Shown: positions 1 to 6,728 of the stretch, one piece after another
Layout of the letters: the number at the start of each line of letters is the position of its first letter
Numbering within the stretch: the stretch's first letter is position 1
From: JACQCE01 sp041484905
Lineage (GTDB): Bacteria > Nitrospirota > Nitrospiria > JACQCE01
NCBI GenBank assembly: GCA_041484905.1
Contig: JBGPIL010000014.1
Span: forward strand, 1 to 20,156
Length of the DNA: 20,156 bases
Direction of reading: 5' to 3'
Notes under the pieces: model-generated
Databases searched by the model: none
What the model was told of the DNA's origin: nothing
The model's input: the letters and a program-made list of their open reading frames with translations, nothing else
Position numbers and translations under genes: made by a program

Positions 1-870
1 GATCTCCCCCGGCTTCAACGGCTCCACCGCATCCTCCACCTCCACCAGGCCGAGCTGGCCGTGGTGGACCAATCCCGTGTCGCCGCCCTTGTTCCTGGTG
101 TCGGCGTCGCCTGAAAATTGCCGGGCCAACGCCGCAAAATCCTCGCCCTTCAATCCCCGGACCTTCAATTCCAGCGCCCGCTTCCTCGCCTGCTCCCAGT
201 CATCGGGGGTCGCAGACGGATCGACCGACAGCAACAGAAGGCGAAGCCGGTACTGCAGCGGAATCTGAAACTTGTCTTTATGGTCGCGATAATAGGCGGC
301 CAGGTCGTCATCCGTGACCGTCACCTTCTCATCGACCTCATGAGTCGTCACCTGCTGGATCAGCACGGCCCGCTCCAACCGTTGCCGGAACAGTGGTTCG
401 GTCAGGTGGCGTTGTTTCAACGCGTCCTGATATTTTTCGCCGGTCGGAAACCGCGCGCGCTGCCGTTTCATCTCGGCGTCGACCTGTTTGGAATCGACGG
501 TGATGCGCAACCGCTTGGCCTCTTGAAGCACCAGTTGGTCGGTAATAATCTGTTCCAGCATTTGCAGCGCGCGCTGCCGAAGGCGGCCGGACGAAATCGT
601 GCCATGGCCGGTGACATTGGGGATCTGCTCCCGCACCGTCTTCTCCAACTCGCCAAATGTGATCTTGACGCCGTTGACCTCGGCCATGACCGTGTCGGCC
701 GTCACGGTTTCTGGCGTCAGCGCCGGCTGTTGGCCCGGGGCGGCCGGCGCCTGGGAAGGCCCCCCGGATGGAGGAGGCGAGGCCCCGGCGATCTCGGTCT
801 GGACCAACCCCCCTCCGGGCAGAAAGAGGAACACGGCCAGCACCAACCTGCGGATCAGCAACATGTTCAT
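1..870 (-). CDS. SurA/PpiD-like peptidyl-prolyl cis-trans isomerase, partial (C-terminus beyond left edge)
   Basis: A minus-strand frame is open from the ATG at 870 to the window edge (290 codons, no stop). I translated it by hand. It starts MNMLLIRRLVLAVFLFLPGG, a signal peptide with likely cleavage after ASIAGA-type residues near 30, followed by a Pro/Ala/Gln-rich linker to about residue 55. Residues about 60-200 resemble the helical SurA N-terminal chaperone domain (VNGVKITFGELEK, then LEQIITDQLVLQEAKR, then a second helical lobe). From about residue 208 a parvulin rotamase domain begins (YRLRLLLLSV, then FAALARQFSGD, then KGGDTGLV) and is cut by the edge. A GGGGGA Shine-Dalgarno sits about 9 nt before the ATG. 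The family folds secreted envelope proteins in the periplasm. It lies downstream, on the same strand, of cytochrome and propeller genes, so clients among them are plausible but inferred. PpiD and PrsA are alternative names. Confidence 0.88.
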   Translation of the reverse strand, partial: MNMLLIRRLVLAVFLFLPGGGLVQTEIAGASPPPSGGPSQAPAAPGQQPALTPETVTADTVMAEVNGVKITFGELEKTVREQIPNVTGHGTISSGRLRQRALQMLEQIITDQLVLQEAKRLRITVDSKQVDAEMKRQRARFPTGEKYQDALKQRHLTEPLFRQRLERAVLIQQVTTHEVDEKVTVTDDDLAAYYRDHKDKFQIPLQYRLRLLLLSVDPSATPDDWEQARKRALELKVRGLKGEDFAALARQFSGDADTRNKGGDTGLVHHGQLGLVEVEDAVEPLKPGEI

Positions 871-1003
871 ATCAGCGTTCCCCCATTGAAACGGTTACAG
901 GATTGGGCGTAGGAGGAATTGAACAACGTGAGGAAAAACGGCAGAGAGAAACGATGAGTCGAGTCTGCACGCGTTTGTTGAAGAACCCCGCCTTTACTTC
1001 GAA

Positions 1004-1043
1004 TCGAACGCTCCCTCTCTCCGCCTGAGGCGGATTCGTTCGA
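1004..1043 (-). terminator. Nested hairpin after the Wzy-like gene, possible terminator
   Basis: An outer 7-bp arm pair TCGAACG (1004-1010) and CGTTCGA (1037-1043) encloses a perfect TCCGCC-TGA-GGCGGA hairpin (1020-1034). It lies just past the minus-strand stop at 1078. There is no U-tract, so it could be a weak or factor-assisted terminator or an RNA-stabilising hairpin. The rest of the 871-1077 spacer shows no other clear signal. Confidence 0.35.
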
Positions 1044-1077
1044 GGCAAGAGACGGGGACTGCGCTCGCTGTACGGGT

Positions 1078-2997
1078 TCATCCACCGGCATTCCTCAACT
1101 GCACGGCCTGCCGGCGGTAGCGGCGTGCCTCATCTGGCCGACCCGTTTGCTCAGCCACCAGTGCCAGCGCGGCCGCCGCCTCAGCCAGTGTCGGTTTGTA
1201 ACGGAGCGCCTTCCTGAAATAGCGATCCGCCTGATCGAATTGTCGTTGCCTGACGGCAATTAGCCCCAAATTATACAGGGTTTGGAAATCACTGTAAAGC
1301 AATTGGTACCGCTCGTAGGCCTCCCGGCTCCCAGCCAGATCACCCTGTTGAAACCGGGCCACCCCGAGATACAGGGTCAACGCCGGGTGATCGGGCTCCC
1401 ATTGCAGCCCCGTCTCAATCACAGGAATGGCCGCCGCCCATTGCTGATCATTCATGAACCACCAGGCCTCCCGTTGAGAGACACCGGCCATCACCGGCCG
1501 GGCCGCCTGAACCATCAACAGTCCGGCTCCCAGAATCGTCGCCCCTCCCACTCCCCATCGAACAGCCTTGACTGAAAACCAAGCCGGCAGCGGCCATTCC
1601 ACCCACCGCCCGCCCATGACCAGCACGGTCGCCAAACCGAGCCAGAATAACAGAGTCGAAGCGGGTTGGTGGAGCGGGAAGTCGACCAGGGCATGGACGA
1701 GCAAAGCGCTCATACCGGCGAGCAGGCCGCAGAGTAAGTGAGGGGGTAAGGGGTAAAGGGTAAAGGGTAAAGGGACTTCCTGGGATGCAGCCCGGTTGCG
1801 CAGGAGCCGCACACCAGCGGTATAGACAGCCCACATGAACAGGGTAAACAATGCCAATCCCACCAGGCCGTTCTCGGCGGCCAATTGCAGCCAGTCATTA
1901 TGAGCATGGCCGGCCTCATCGTAGCTGTGCTCGGAGGCCGGATAGGTTGCGGCGGGATCGACGAGCCGGTCAAACACCAGAGCACGGTAGGCCTGATACT
2001 GGGGGCCAAAGGCGCCTGTTCCAACTCCGATAACCGGATGTGCCTTGATCATCTCGAGCGCCGTGCGCCAAATGAGCAGCCGCCCCTTGACGCTGGGGTC
2101 ATCCCACGACAGGTGGATGAGTTTTCCCCACTCCATGCCCAGCGATGGCGCCTGCCAGACCACCAGCAGGTAGAGCAGGAACGCAAGACCAAGACCGCCT
2201 GCACCCGTCAGGAGCCACCGTCTTCTCGACCAGTGGTCATGAACACCCCACAACACCCACAAGACCACAAGACCGATAATGGCTGCTGCCAACCCACCCT
2301 TACTCCGGCTGAGCAGGAGTGCAACGAGTGAGACGCCGGCGCAGCCCCAAAAAAGAAACGAGGGGCCAGGGGCCAGGGGCCAGCGGCCAGGGAACAACCT
2401 GTTGCGAGTGGAACCGGTTGGTTGCTGACGGGCCACAGCCAGCGAAATCATGACGGGGAGGAGAAAGGCCAAGACCGCGGCCAGATAGTTTGGGTTGCCG
2501 ATGGTTGAATAGATTTCGGTTTTGGCTATGCTCTCCTTGAGCCGTACGATTCGGACACCCCGCTCGAAATTGACACCGAACCATTGGGCAATCGCAATGA
2601 CGGCCACGATTCCGCCGATAACGGCAATCGCCGACCACAACCGCTCAACCCCATCCCGCCGGCTCAACAGGGTTGGTATCAGCACCATGAGCAGCAGCAG
2701 GTGCAGCGCAAACCACTGAGCGTGAATGGTGAACAGTCGCTGGGACGACGCCACCAGCGAGAGCCAGCCCCAACCCCAGAAGGCCAGTCCCGCAAGGAGG
2801 AGTGGATGCCATACGATACCAATCGCCCGTTCACGAACCCAGCCCAATAGAACAAGCCCACCCAGCGCTGCAAGCCCTATTTTGATCAGCGCTTCCTTGG
2901 GTGTGTCGAATGACTCGTAACTGCGCCAGGTAAAACACCACAACACCCCGGTCACCCACCCCGCAAGCAGCCACGTTATCGTCACCCTCTTTCCCAT
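1078..2997 (-). CDS. O-antigen ligase/polymerase (Wzy_C)-like membrane protein with C-terminal TPRs
   Basis: About 639 residues. The N-terminal two thirds holds many hydrophobic segments (for example ITWLLAGWVTGVLWCF, LALVVLLLSR-type helices, FLLYLLVVWQ). The large periplasmic loop carries the Wzy_C-type signature: GRLLIWRTALEMIKAHPVIG, then GAFGPQYQAYR, then HAHNDWLQLAAENGLVGLAL. The last roughly 140 residues are TPR-like helices (PDHPALTLYLGVARFQQGD, then TLYNLGLIAVRQRQFDQADR). Family members ligate or polymerise glycans at the periplasmic face of the inner membrane, on lipid A-core, lipid carriers or proteins; the substrate here is unknown. I chose the ATG at 2997 (MGKRVTITWLL). An upstream in-frame ATG at 3066 lies beyond the terminator hairpin of the preceding gene and adds an implausible leader. 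Only a weak AAGG precedes 2997. Two 7-bp tandem arrays lie inside the gene. Confidence 0.85.
   Translation of the reverse strand: MGKRVTITWLLAGWVTGVLWCFTWRSYESFDTPKEALIKIGLAALGGLVLLGWVRERAIGIVWHPLLLAGLAFWGWGWLSLVASSQRLFTIHAQWFALHLLLLMVLIPTLLSRRDGVERLWSAIAVIGGIVAVIAIAQWFGVNFERGVRIVRLKESIAKTEIYSTIGNPNYLAAVLAFLLPVMISLAVARQQPTGSTRNRLFPGRWPLAPGPSFLFWGCAGVSLVALLLSRSKGGLAAAIIGLVVLWVLWGVHDHWSRRRWLLTGAGGLGLAFLLYLLVVWQAPSLGMEWGKLIHLSWDDPSVKGRLLIWRTALEMIKAHPVIGVGTGAFGPQYQAYRALVFDRLVDPAATYPASEHSYDEAGHAHNDWLQLAAENGLVGLALFTLFMWAVYTAGVRLLRNRAASQEVPLPFTLYPLPPHLLCGLLAGMSALLVHALVDFPLHQPASTLLFWLGLATVLVMGGRWVEWPLPAWFSVKAVRWGVGGATILGAGLLMVQAARPVMAGVSQREAWWFMNDQQWAAAIPVIETGLQWEPDHPALTLYLGVARFQQGDLAGSREAYERYQLLYSDFQTLYNLGLIAVRQRQFDQADRYFRKALRYKPTLAEAAAALALVAEQTGRPDEARRYRRQAVQLRNAGG
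1741..1775. repeat. Heptanucleotide tandem array (GGGTAAR-type) inside the Wzy-like gene
   Basis: T residues recur at 1747, 1754, 1761 and 1768, giving four near-identical GGGTAAA/GGGTAAG units with a 7-bp period. On the coding (minus) strand it is in frame and encodes a short Pro/Leu/Tyr-rich stretch (PFTLYPLPP). Since 7 is not a multiple of 3, gain or loss of one unit would shift the frame. Confidence 0.85.
2362..2391. repeat. Second heptanucleotide tandem array (GGGGCCA) inside the Wzy-like gene
   Basis: Units GGGGCCA at 2362, 2369 and 2376 are followed by GCGGCCA at 2383 and a partial unit. The period is exactly 7 bp. It encodes GRWPLAPGP on the minus strand, in a loop between hydrophobic segments. 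It is unrelated in sequence to the array at 1741 but has the same period. Confidence 0.85.
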
Positions 2998-3022
2998 TTG
3001 TATGAGCCTTATGAATGGACGC

Positions 3023-3064
3023 AAAAATAAAGGGGGCCAACCCGCCACAGCGGATTGGCCCCCC
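3023..3064 (-). terminator. Strong Rho-independent terminator of the tetraheme cytochrome gene
   Basis: On the minus strand a hairpin has 9-bp perfect outer arms (GGGGGCCAA/TTGGCCCCC, 3032-3040 and 3055-3063) and inner CCGC/GCGG arms around a 4-nt loop. It is followed by TTTATTTTTG (3031-3022). It begins about 18 nt past the TAA at 3082. It isolates the cytochrome transcript from the Wzy-like gene downstream, which must then use its own promoter or read-through. Confidence 0.92.
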
Positions 3065-3081
3065 ATACTCTTGATAACCCC

Positions 3082-4245
3082 TTACTTCTGGTGACAGCTA
3101 ATGCAGATGGCGCTCGCCTGGTTCGGCGCGTGCGACCAATAGGTGGCATTGGTCACGGGCGCCGAAAGCGCTCCCGCTCCCACACCACCACCCGAAGGCA
3201 GGCCGACACCGATGGTGCCAAAGTTCCCATCGCTGTCCACATCGCTGGGCAGCCGCAAAAAGAGCGTCCGCGGCGTGTGGGGATTGTGGCAGGAGGCGCA
3301 CTCGATATAGGCATTGACCTCGCTCGCACTGGTCACGGTTCCCCCATTGGAGGCATAGGCCCGAATCCGGTCGCGCTTGTCCTGTGGATAGATCCCGGCG
3401 TTTGTGCCGGCCGAACTGGTCCGCTTCAGATAGAGCATCTTGCCGTTGGCATCAGCCACCGATCCATTGATCACTTCACCAAATTGCGGATCGCAACCGT
3501 CGACCGTGGTACCGCAGGGAATCTGAAAACTGATCGGGTGATCATCCTTCAGATCCGTGGTCAGGTTTGGAAAGGGTGATGCGCCGTTGGCGCCCGATGC
3601 ATCGAGTGTGTCATTCGTGTAGACGGAGCCGCCGAACGGCCCATTGACCGAGATGGTGTTCAAGCGGGTAGCTTCTTTAAAGGAACGACTTCCATCCACA
3701 GCCTCGCCCCCGAAGGCCCCGAACAGGCTGTTCGACAAGGTCGTGTCACCGGGATTGGTTCCGTCTCCCAGTGTGGCATTGGCTGGGACATAGCCGCCCG
3801 AGCCTTGCAGGTTGATCAATGCGTCAAAGGCAATCGTGCCATCATGGCAGGAAAGGCAGGCCAGCGACACCCCCTTGATATTCCCGCCCAAACTCGTCAC
3901 AGAAGACGATTCAAAGTGGGCGCTTCCCGCACTGGAATACGTCTGATAGATCGTGCCGCTGTTGATTTTACGGTTCCACAACGGGGGAAAGCCGTTGGGA
4001 AGTTCGCCGGCAAAACCCGCACCGTGGGGCGTATGACAATAGACGCAAACTTCGCTCCCGCCCTTGAGCGTGCTGGTGCTGCCAAACTGTATATTGGGGT
4101 TGTCCGCCAGATTGTGTTTGGTGGTGGAGACCGCTTCAGCCGGAAAATGATTCGCATAGGCCAAACCGCCTGCTCCCACCCAGAGCAACAGACCACCCAC
4201 CAAGCCGACCCCGAACCGGAATGCACCGTGTGTACGCCTCTGCAT
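3082..4245 (-). CDS. Secreted tetraheme cytochrome c, doubled-CxxCH family
   Basis: 387 residues from the ATG at 4245, which has AGGAGG 9 nt upstream; a longer in-frame start at 4332 lacks this support. The N-terminus is a signal peptide (MQRRTHGAFRFGVGLVGGLL to AYA-N, cleavage near residue 31). Four haem-binding CxxCH motifs are present: CVYCHTPHG (67-71), CLSCHDG (130-134), CASCHNPH (316-320) and CISCHQK (381-385, at the extreme C-terminus). Extra histidines (KHNL, SAHF, DDHPISF, WSHAP) could act as distal ligands. The long cytochrome-poor middle (about 135-315) is Gly/Asn/Thr-rich and probably a beta-type insert. Motif order, including DDHPIS and the terminal CHQK, matches the pentaheme gene at 5640, so the two are paralogs. 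Role: periplasmic or surface electron transfer, partner unknown. It has a dedicated terminator and probably its own promoter. Confidence 0.9.
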   Translation of the reverse strand: MQRRTHGAFRFGVGLVGGLLLWVGAGGLAYANHFPAEAVSTTKHNLADNPNIQFGSTSTLKGGSEVCVYCHTPHGAGFAGELPNGFPPLWNRKINSGTIYQTYSSAGSAHFESSSVTSLGGNIKGVSLACLSCHDGTIAFDALINLQGSGGYVPANATLGDGTNPGDTTLSNSLFGAFGGEAVDGSRSFKEATRLNTISVNGPFGGSVYTNDTLDASGANGASPFPNLTTDLKDDHPISFQIPCGTTVDGCDPQFGEVINGSVADANGKMLYLKRTSSAGTNAGIYPQDKRDRIRAYASNGGTVTSASEVNAYIECASCHNPHTPRTLFLRLPSDVDSDGNFGTIGVGLPSGGGVGAGALSAPVTNATYWSHAPNQASAICISCHQK

Positions 4246-4458
4246 GAGTTTAACCCTCCTTCTACTTGCTCTTGAAGCCCGCTGTCCGCTCTCTTCACCG
4301 GAGAAGAAAACGGTGTTGCCTGCTCTCTTCATCAGATCTGACTTGCTGATTGCGTTGATCTATAATTCCCCTGTTCTTCTTCGCCCCCTTACTACCATGA
4401 ATTTGGCGGCAGCGTATCACAACCGGCTAGCCGTGTCCAGCATTTTTTCACTATAAAA

Positions 4459-4486
4459 AGTTTAGCCCGCACCGCCTCATTGTCAA
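4459..4486 (-). promoter_or_regulatory. Candidate sigma70-type promoter for the tetraheme cytochrome gene
   Basis: On the minus strand TTGACA (4486-4481) is followed by a 16-bp spacer and TAAACT (4464-4459). The -35 box overlaps the stop codon of the NHL gene. The predicted leader to 4245 is about 200 nt, long for a simple UTR; I saw no recognised riboswitch in it. The rest of the 4246-4482 spacer holds no gene. Confidence 0.55.
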
Positions 4487-5655
4487 CCCCCGGAAGGTTT
4501 GATTGTTGTCCCTGTGGGGAGAGGTTCTTGCCCTGACGGCAGACTGGCTGGAGGCACTTCAGGGGGCTTCTCTGGGGCCTGCTGCTTAAGATATTGGAAG
4601 ATTTGAATTTTTCTGTTGTATTGATCGGCGACATAAATTTGATCCTTGCTGTCAACCGCCAGGCCGGCCGGAAGCCAAAATTCGCCTGGTCCCCTTCCCA
4701 TTTGACCGAAATACATCAGTAATTGGCCTTGAAGATCAAATATTTGCACATTATTAAAGGCGGCATCCACCACATAGATATGGTCCGCACTGTCAAATCC
4801 AATCCCTTTCGGCTTGGAAAAATGGCCCAGCGCCGTGCCGACCCCGCCAAATTTTCTCACAAACTTGCCATCGGCATCAAATAATTGCACCCGGAAATTG
4901 AAGCTATCCATCACGGCCACGGTACCCGAGACATGGGAGACAGCAATATTTGTGGGAAAATTGAACTGGCCGTCATCGGAGCCGCGACCGCCGAATTCAA
5001 AGAGGAAATTGCCCTCCGCGTCAAAGACCGACGCGTTGTGTTTTTTGGTGTCAATAATATAGATTCGACCCAGCGTTTCGTTGACGGCGATGCCGATCGG
5101 CTGCTCAAACCGTCCCCGCTCACCGATGCCCAGCAAAAAATTTCCATCGTGATCATAGACCACCGCCCGGTTCTGATAGCTGTCCGTCACATATATCCGC
5201 CCCTGAGAGTCGGTCGTCACGCCCAGCGGCTTGCTCAACACGCCGGGGCCGGACAACCCCAACAGCGAAAATTTCCCGCCGGGCGAATCAAAAACCATCA
5301 CCTTGCCCCACGCGCTGTCGGCCACCAGCACACGGCCGGACGAATCAACCGCCACGCCATACGGTTTTCCCATCATGGCCCGCGGCTCGGCTCCAAGGAC
5401 AAGTTCCTTCACCCACCGGAGGATCGAGGGCTTTTCCACATCGGTCTCGGAGGCGATGCTGCCGACATATTTGATCCTCGGCAAGTCCGGCGGCGGAGGC
5501 CAGACGATCTCCTCCTGTTTTTTGGGAGCCGAGGCGCAACCGGCCATCACTCCGATCAGGCCGGCGACAACGAGGGCCGCCAGCGCCATCCACAGGACCG
5601 AGCAGGGCCGCAGCCGTTTCTCGTTCACGGGAACAACCGCTATTTCTGGTGGCAT
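4483..5655 (-). CDS. NHL-repeat six-bladed beta-propeller lipoprotein
   Basis: 390 residues. A hydrophobic segment ends in the lipobox GVMAGC (Cys40), so it is a lipoprotein. Six NHL-type blades follow, each of the form GxAVDSxGxIYVxDxxNxxVxxFD: GVAVDSSGRVLVADS, GVTTDSQGRIYVTDS, GIAVNETLGRIYIID, NIAVSHVSGTVAVMD, GIGFDSADHIYVVD and GLAVDSKDQIYVADQYN. The C-terminus is a Pro/Gln-rich tail. NHL propellers usually mediate protein binding; no catalytic residues are evident. The ATG at 5655 overlaps the stop of the pentaheme gene by 16 bp (5640-5655), implying translational coupling. A GTG at 5628 (start of NEKRLRPCSVLW) would give a more typical lipoprotein leader with Cys31; neither has a clear Shine-Dalgarno. 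It sits between two paralogous cytochromes, suggesting a scaffold or docking role (inference). Confidence 0.9.
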   Translation of the reverse strand: MPPEIAVVPVNEKRLRPCSVLWMALAALVVAGLIGVMAGCASAPKKQEEIVWPPPPDLPRIKYVGSIASETDVEKPSILRWVKELVLGAEPRAMMGKPYGVAVDSSGRVLVADSAWGKVMVFDSPGGKFSLLGLSGPGVLSKPLGVTTDSQGRIYVTDSYQNRAVVYDHDGNFLLGIGERGRFEQPIGIAVNETLGRIYIIDTKKHNASVFDAEGNFLFEFGGRGSDDGQFNFPTNIAVSHVSGTVAVMDSFNFRVQLFDADGKFVRKFGGVGTALGHFSKPKGIGFDSADHIYVVDAAFNNVQIFDLQGQLLMYFGQMGRGPGEFWLPAGLAVDSKDQIYVADQYNRKIQIFQYLKQQAPEKPPEVPPASLPSGQEPLPTGTTIKPSGG

Positions 5656-6512
5656 GTCAGACAGAGGGCGCTGTTGCGATTGGAGGCGCGAAGGAACGGA
5701 TCCCGTCCTTCCGCATTATTTTCGTCGGGGTTGTGCGGATCATGGCAGGAGGCGCACTGCACTTTGTCCCCGTCGAAGGTCTGCACGCCATTGGGGAATT
5801 CCCGGCCGCCGTCCGACTTCGCCATCATCGGCTGGTTGAAACCGGGATCCTGCGAGTAGGTCGGAAAGGCCATTGAAATAGGGTGATCATCCCTCAGGTC
5901 ACGCGTCAGGTAACGAATGGTGGCGTCATGCGCGCCGCCGATGCCGCCATAGGCGCCCGACAATCGATTGTGGCATTTGCCGCAGGTATCGCTGCCGATG
6001 GAACCTTCCGCGTTCATTCGATAATGCGTGCCGGCATCGCTCCAGTCATGAAACTTCGGCTTGTTGACGACGGCGTCCACGGCCACCGTTCCATCGTGAC
6101 AGGACAGACAGGCCAACGAGATGCCGTCGGGCCCATTGGATAAGGCATTGGGCGTCGCCTTGGAATCGAGATGCGCGCTGCCATACACCAGATATTCGGC
6201 CACGCCCTCGCTGTTGCCGCCCAGGCTCCCCGCCGGCATTTGGCGATTCCACATCGGCGCGATGGCGCTGCCGTTGTGCGGGGTATGGCAGTAAATGCAG
6301 GCTTCCCGGTAATCGTTGAAGGTGGCACCGGTCATGGGGCCCGTCTCAGTGCCATAACCGCGCATGTTGAAGAAGCTCAGATCGTGTCGGGAACCGAGGA
6401 TGGAATTGCCACGGGCGGTTACGGCCATCAAGACGACTCCGGCGCACACGGCTACGGTGACAACTGCCGCCGACAGCGTTGTGCGACGGGGATGATGCGC
6501 CCTCCGCCCCAT
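5640..6512 (-). CDS. Secreted pentaheme cytochrome c, doubled-CxxCH family
   Basis: 290 residues from the ATG at 6512 (MGRRAHHPRR), which has GGAGGAGG 7 nt upstream. The ATG two codons earlier at 6518 is only 1 nt from that site and is less likely. A Sec signal peptide (TTLSAAVVTVAVCAGVVLMA) is followed by five CxxCH motifs: CIYCHTPHNG, CLSCHDGT, CGKCHNR, CASCHDPHN and a C-terminal CLTCHQK. Shared signatures with the tetraheme protein include WNR, GSAH, SLACLSCHDGT, DDHPIS and the terminal CHQK; CGKCH is the extra haem. It is predicted to be a periplasmic or exported electron carrier. It is the first gene of a two-gene unit with the NHL lipoprotein, and a near-consensus promoter lies just upstream. 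Confidence 0.92.
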   Translation of the reverse strand: MGRRAHHPRRTTLSAAVVTVAVCAGVVLMAVTARGNSILGSRHDLSFFNMRGYGTETGPMTGATFNDYREACIYCHTPHNGSAIAPMWNRQMPAGSLGGNSEGVAEYLVYGSAHLDSKATPNALSNGPDGISLACLSCHDGTVAVDAVVNKPKFHDWSDAGTHYRMNAEGSIGSDTCGKCHNRLSGAYGGIGGAHDATIRYLTRDLRDDHPISMAFPTYSQDPGFNQPMMAKSDGGREFPNGVQTFDGDKVQCASCHDPHNPDENNAEGRDPFLRASNRNSALCLTCHQK

Positions 6513-6569
6513 GGGCATGCCTCCTCCCGGTTACGCCTGCGCAGACGGATTAAATCCTGCGTACTCATC

Positions 6570-6597
6570 AGTATAGAAAAAACGCCGGCCTTGTCAA
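6570..6597 (-). promoter_or_regulatory. Near-consensus promoter for the pentaheme cytochrome-NHL unit
   Basis: On the minus strand TTGACA (6597-6592) is followed by a 16-bp spacer and TATACT (6575-6570). The predicted start is near 6563, leaving about a 50-nt leader that ends in the strong GGAGGAGG site. It is the best promoter match seen in the window. Confidence 0.75.
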
Positions 6598-6637
6598 GAC
6601 TTGCCCGCCTCGTTTATACAAGTTTTCCGAGCTTCCA

Positions 6638-6666
6638 TAAATAGCAACTCGGCTGGAGGAAGTCAA
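6638..6666 (-). promoter_or_regulatory. Possible second, upstream promoter of the pentaheme gene
   Basis: On the minus strand TTGACT (6666-6661), a 17-bp spacer and TATTTA (6643-6638) form a weaker sigma70-like match about 65 bp upstream of the main candidate. It lies in the 216-bp spacer 6513-6728, which otherwise shows no gene. Confidence 0.4.
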
Positions 6667-6728
6667 GCAAAAATCGCGGGGTAGACTGTCACGCAATTGG
6701 TTTTCGCTCCGGGAAACGAGTGGCGTCC

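Noticed and set aside
118..912. Plus-strand frame of 264 codons at the left end
   Set aside because: It is antisense to the partial PPIase frame, which has a signal peptide, SurA-like and parvulin motifs and a Shine-Dalgarno. The plus-strand product is Arg/Gln/Leu-rich with no family features.
2998..3066. Extended N-terminus for the Wzy-like protein starting at 3066
   Set aside because: The extension would be encoded by the upstream gene's terminator hairpin and U-tract; the ATG at 2997 gives a normal membrane-protein start.
4885..5859. Plus-strand frame of 324 codons across the NHL gene
   Set aside because: Antisense to six clear NHL blades and the pentaheme 3' end; no start signal or recognisable domain.
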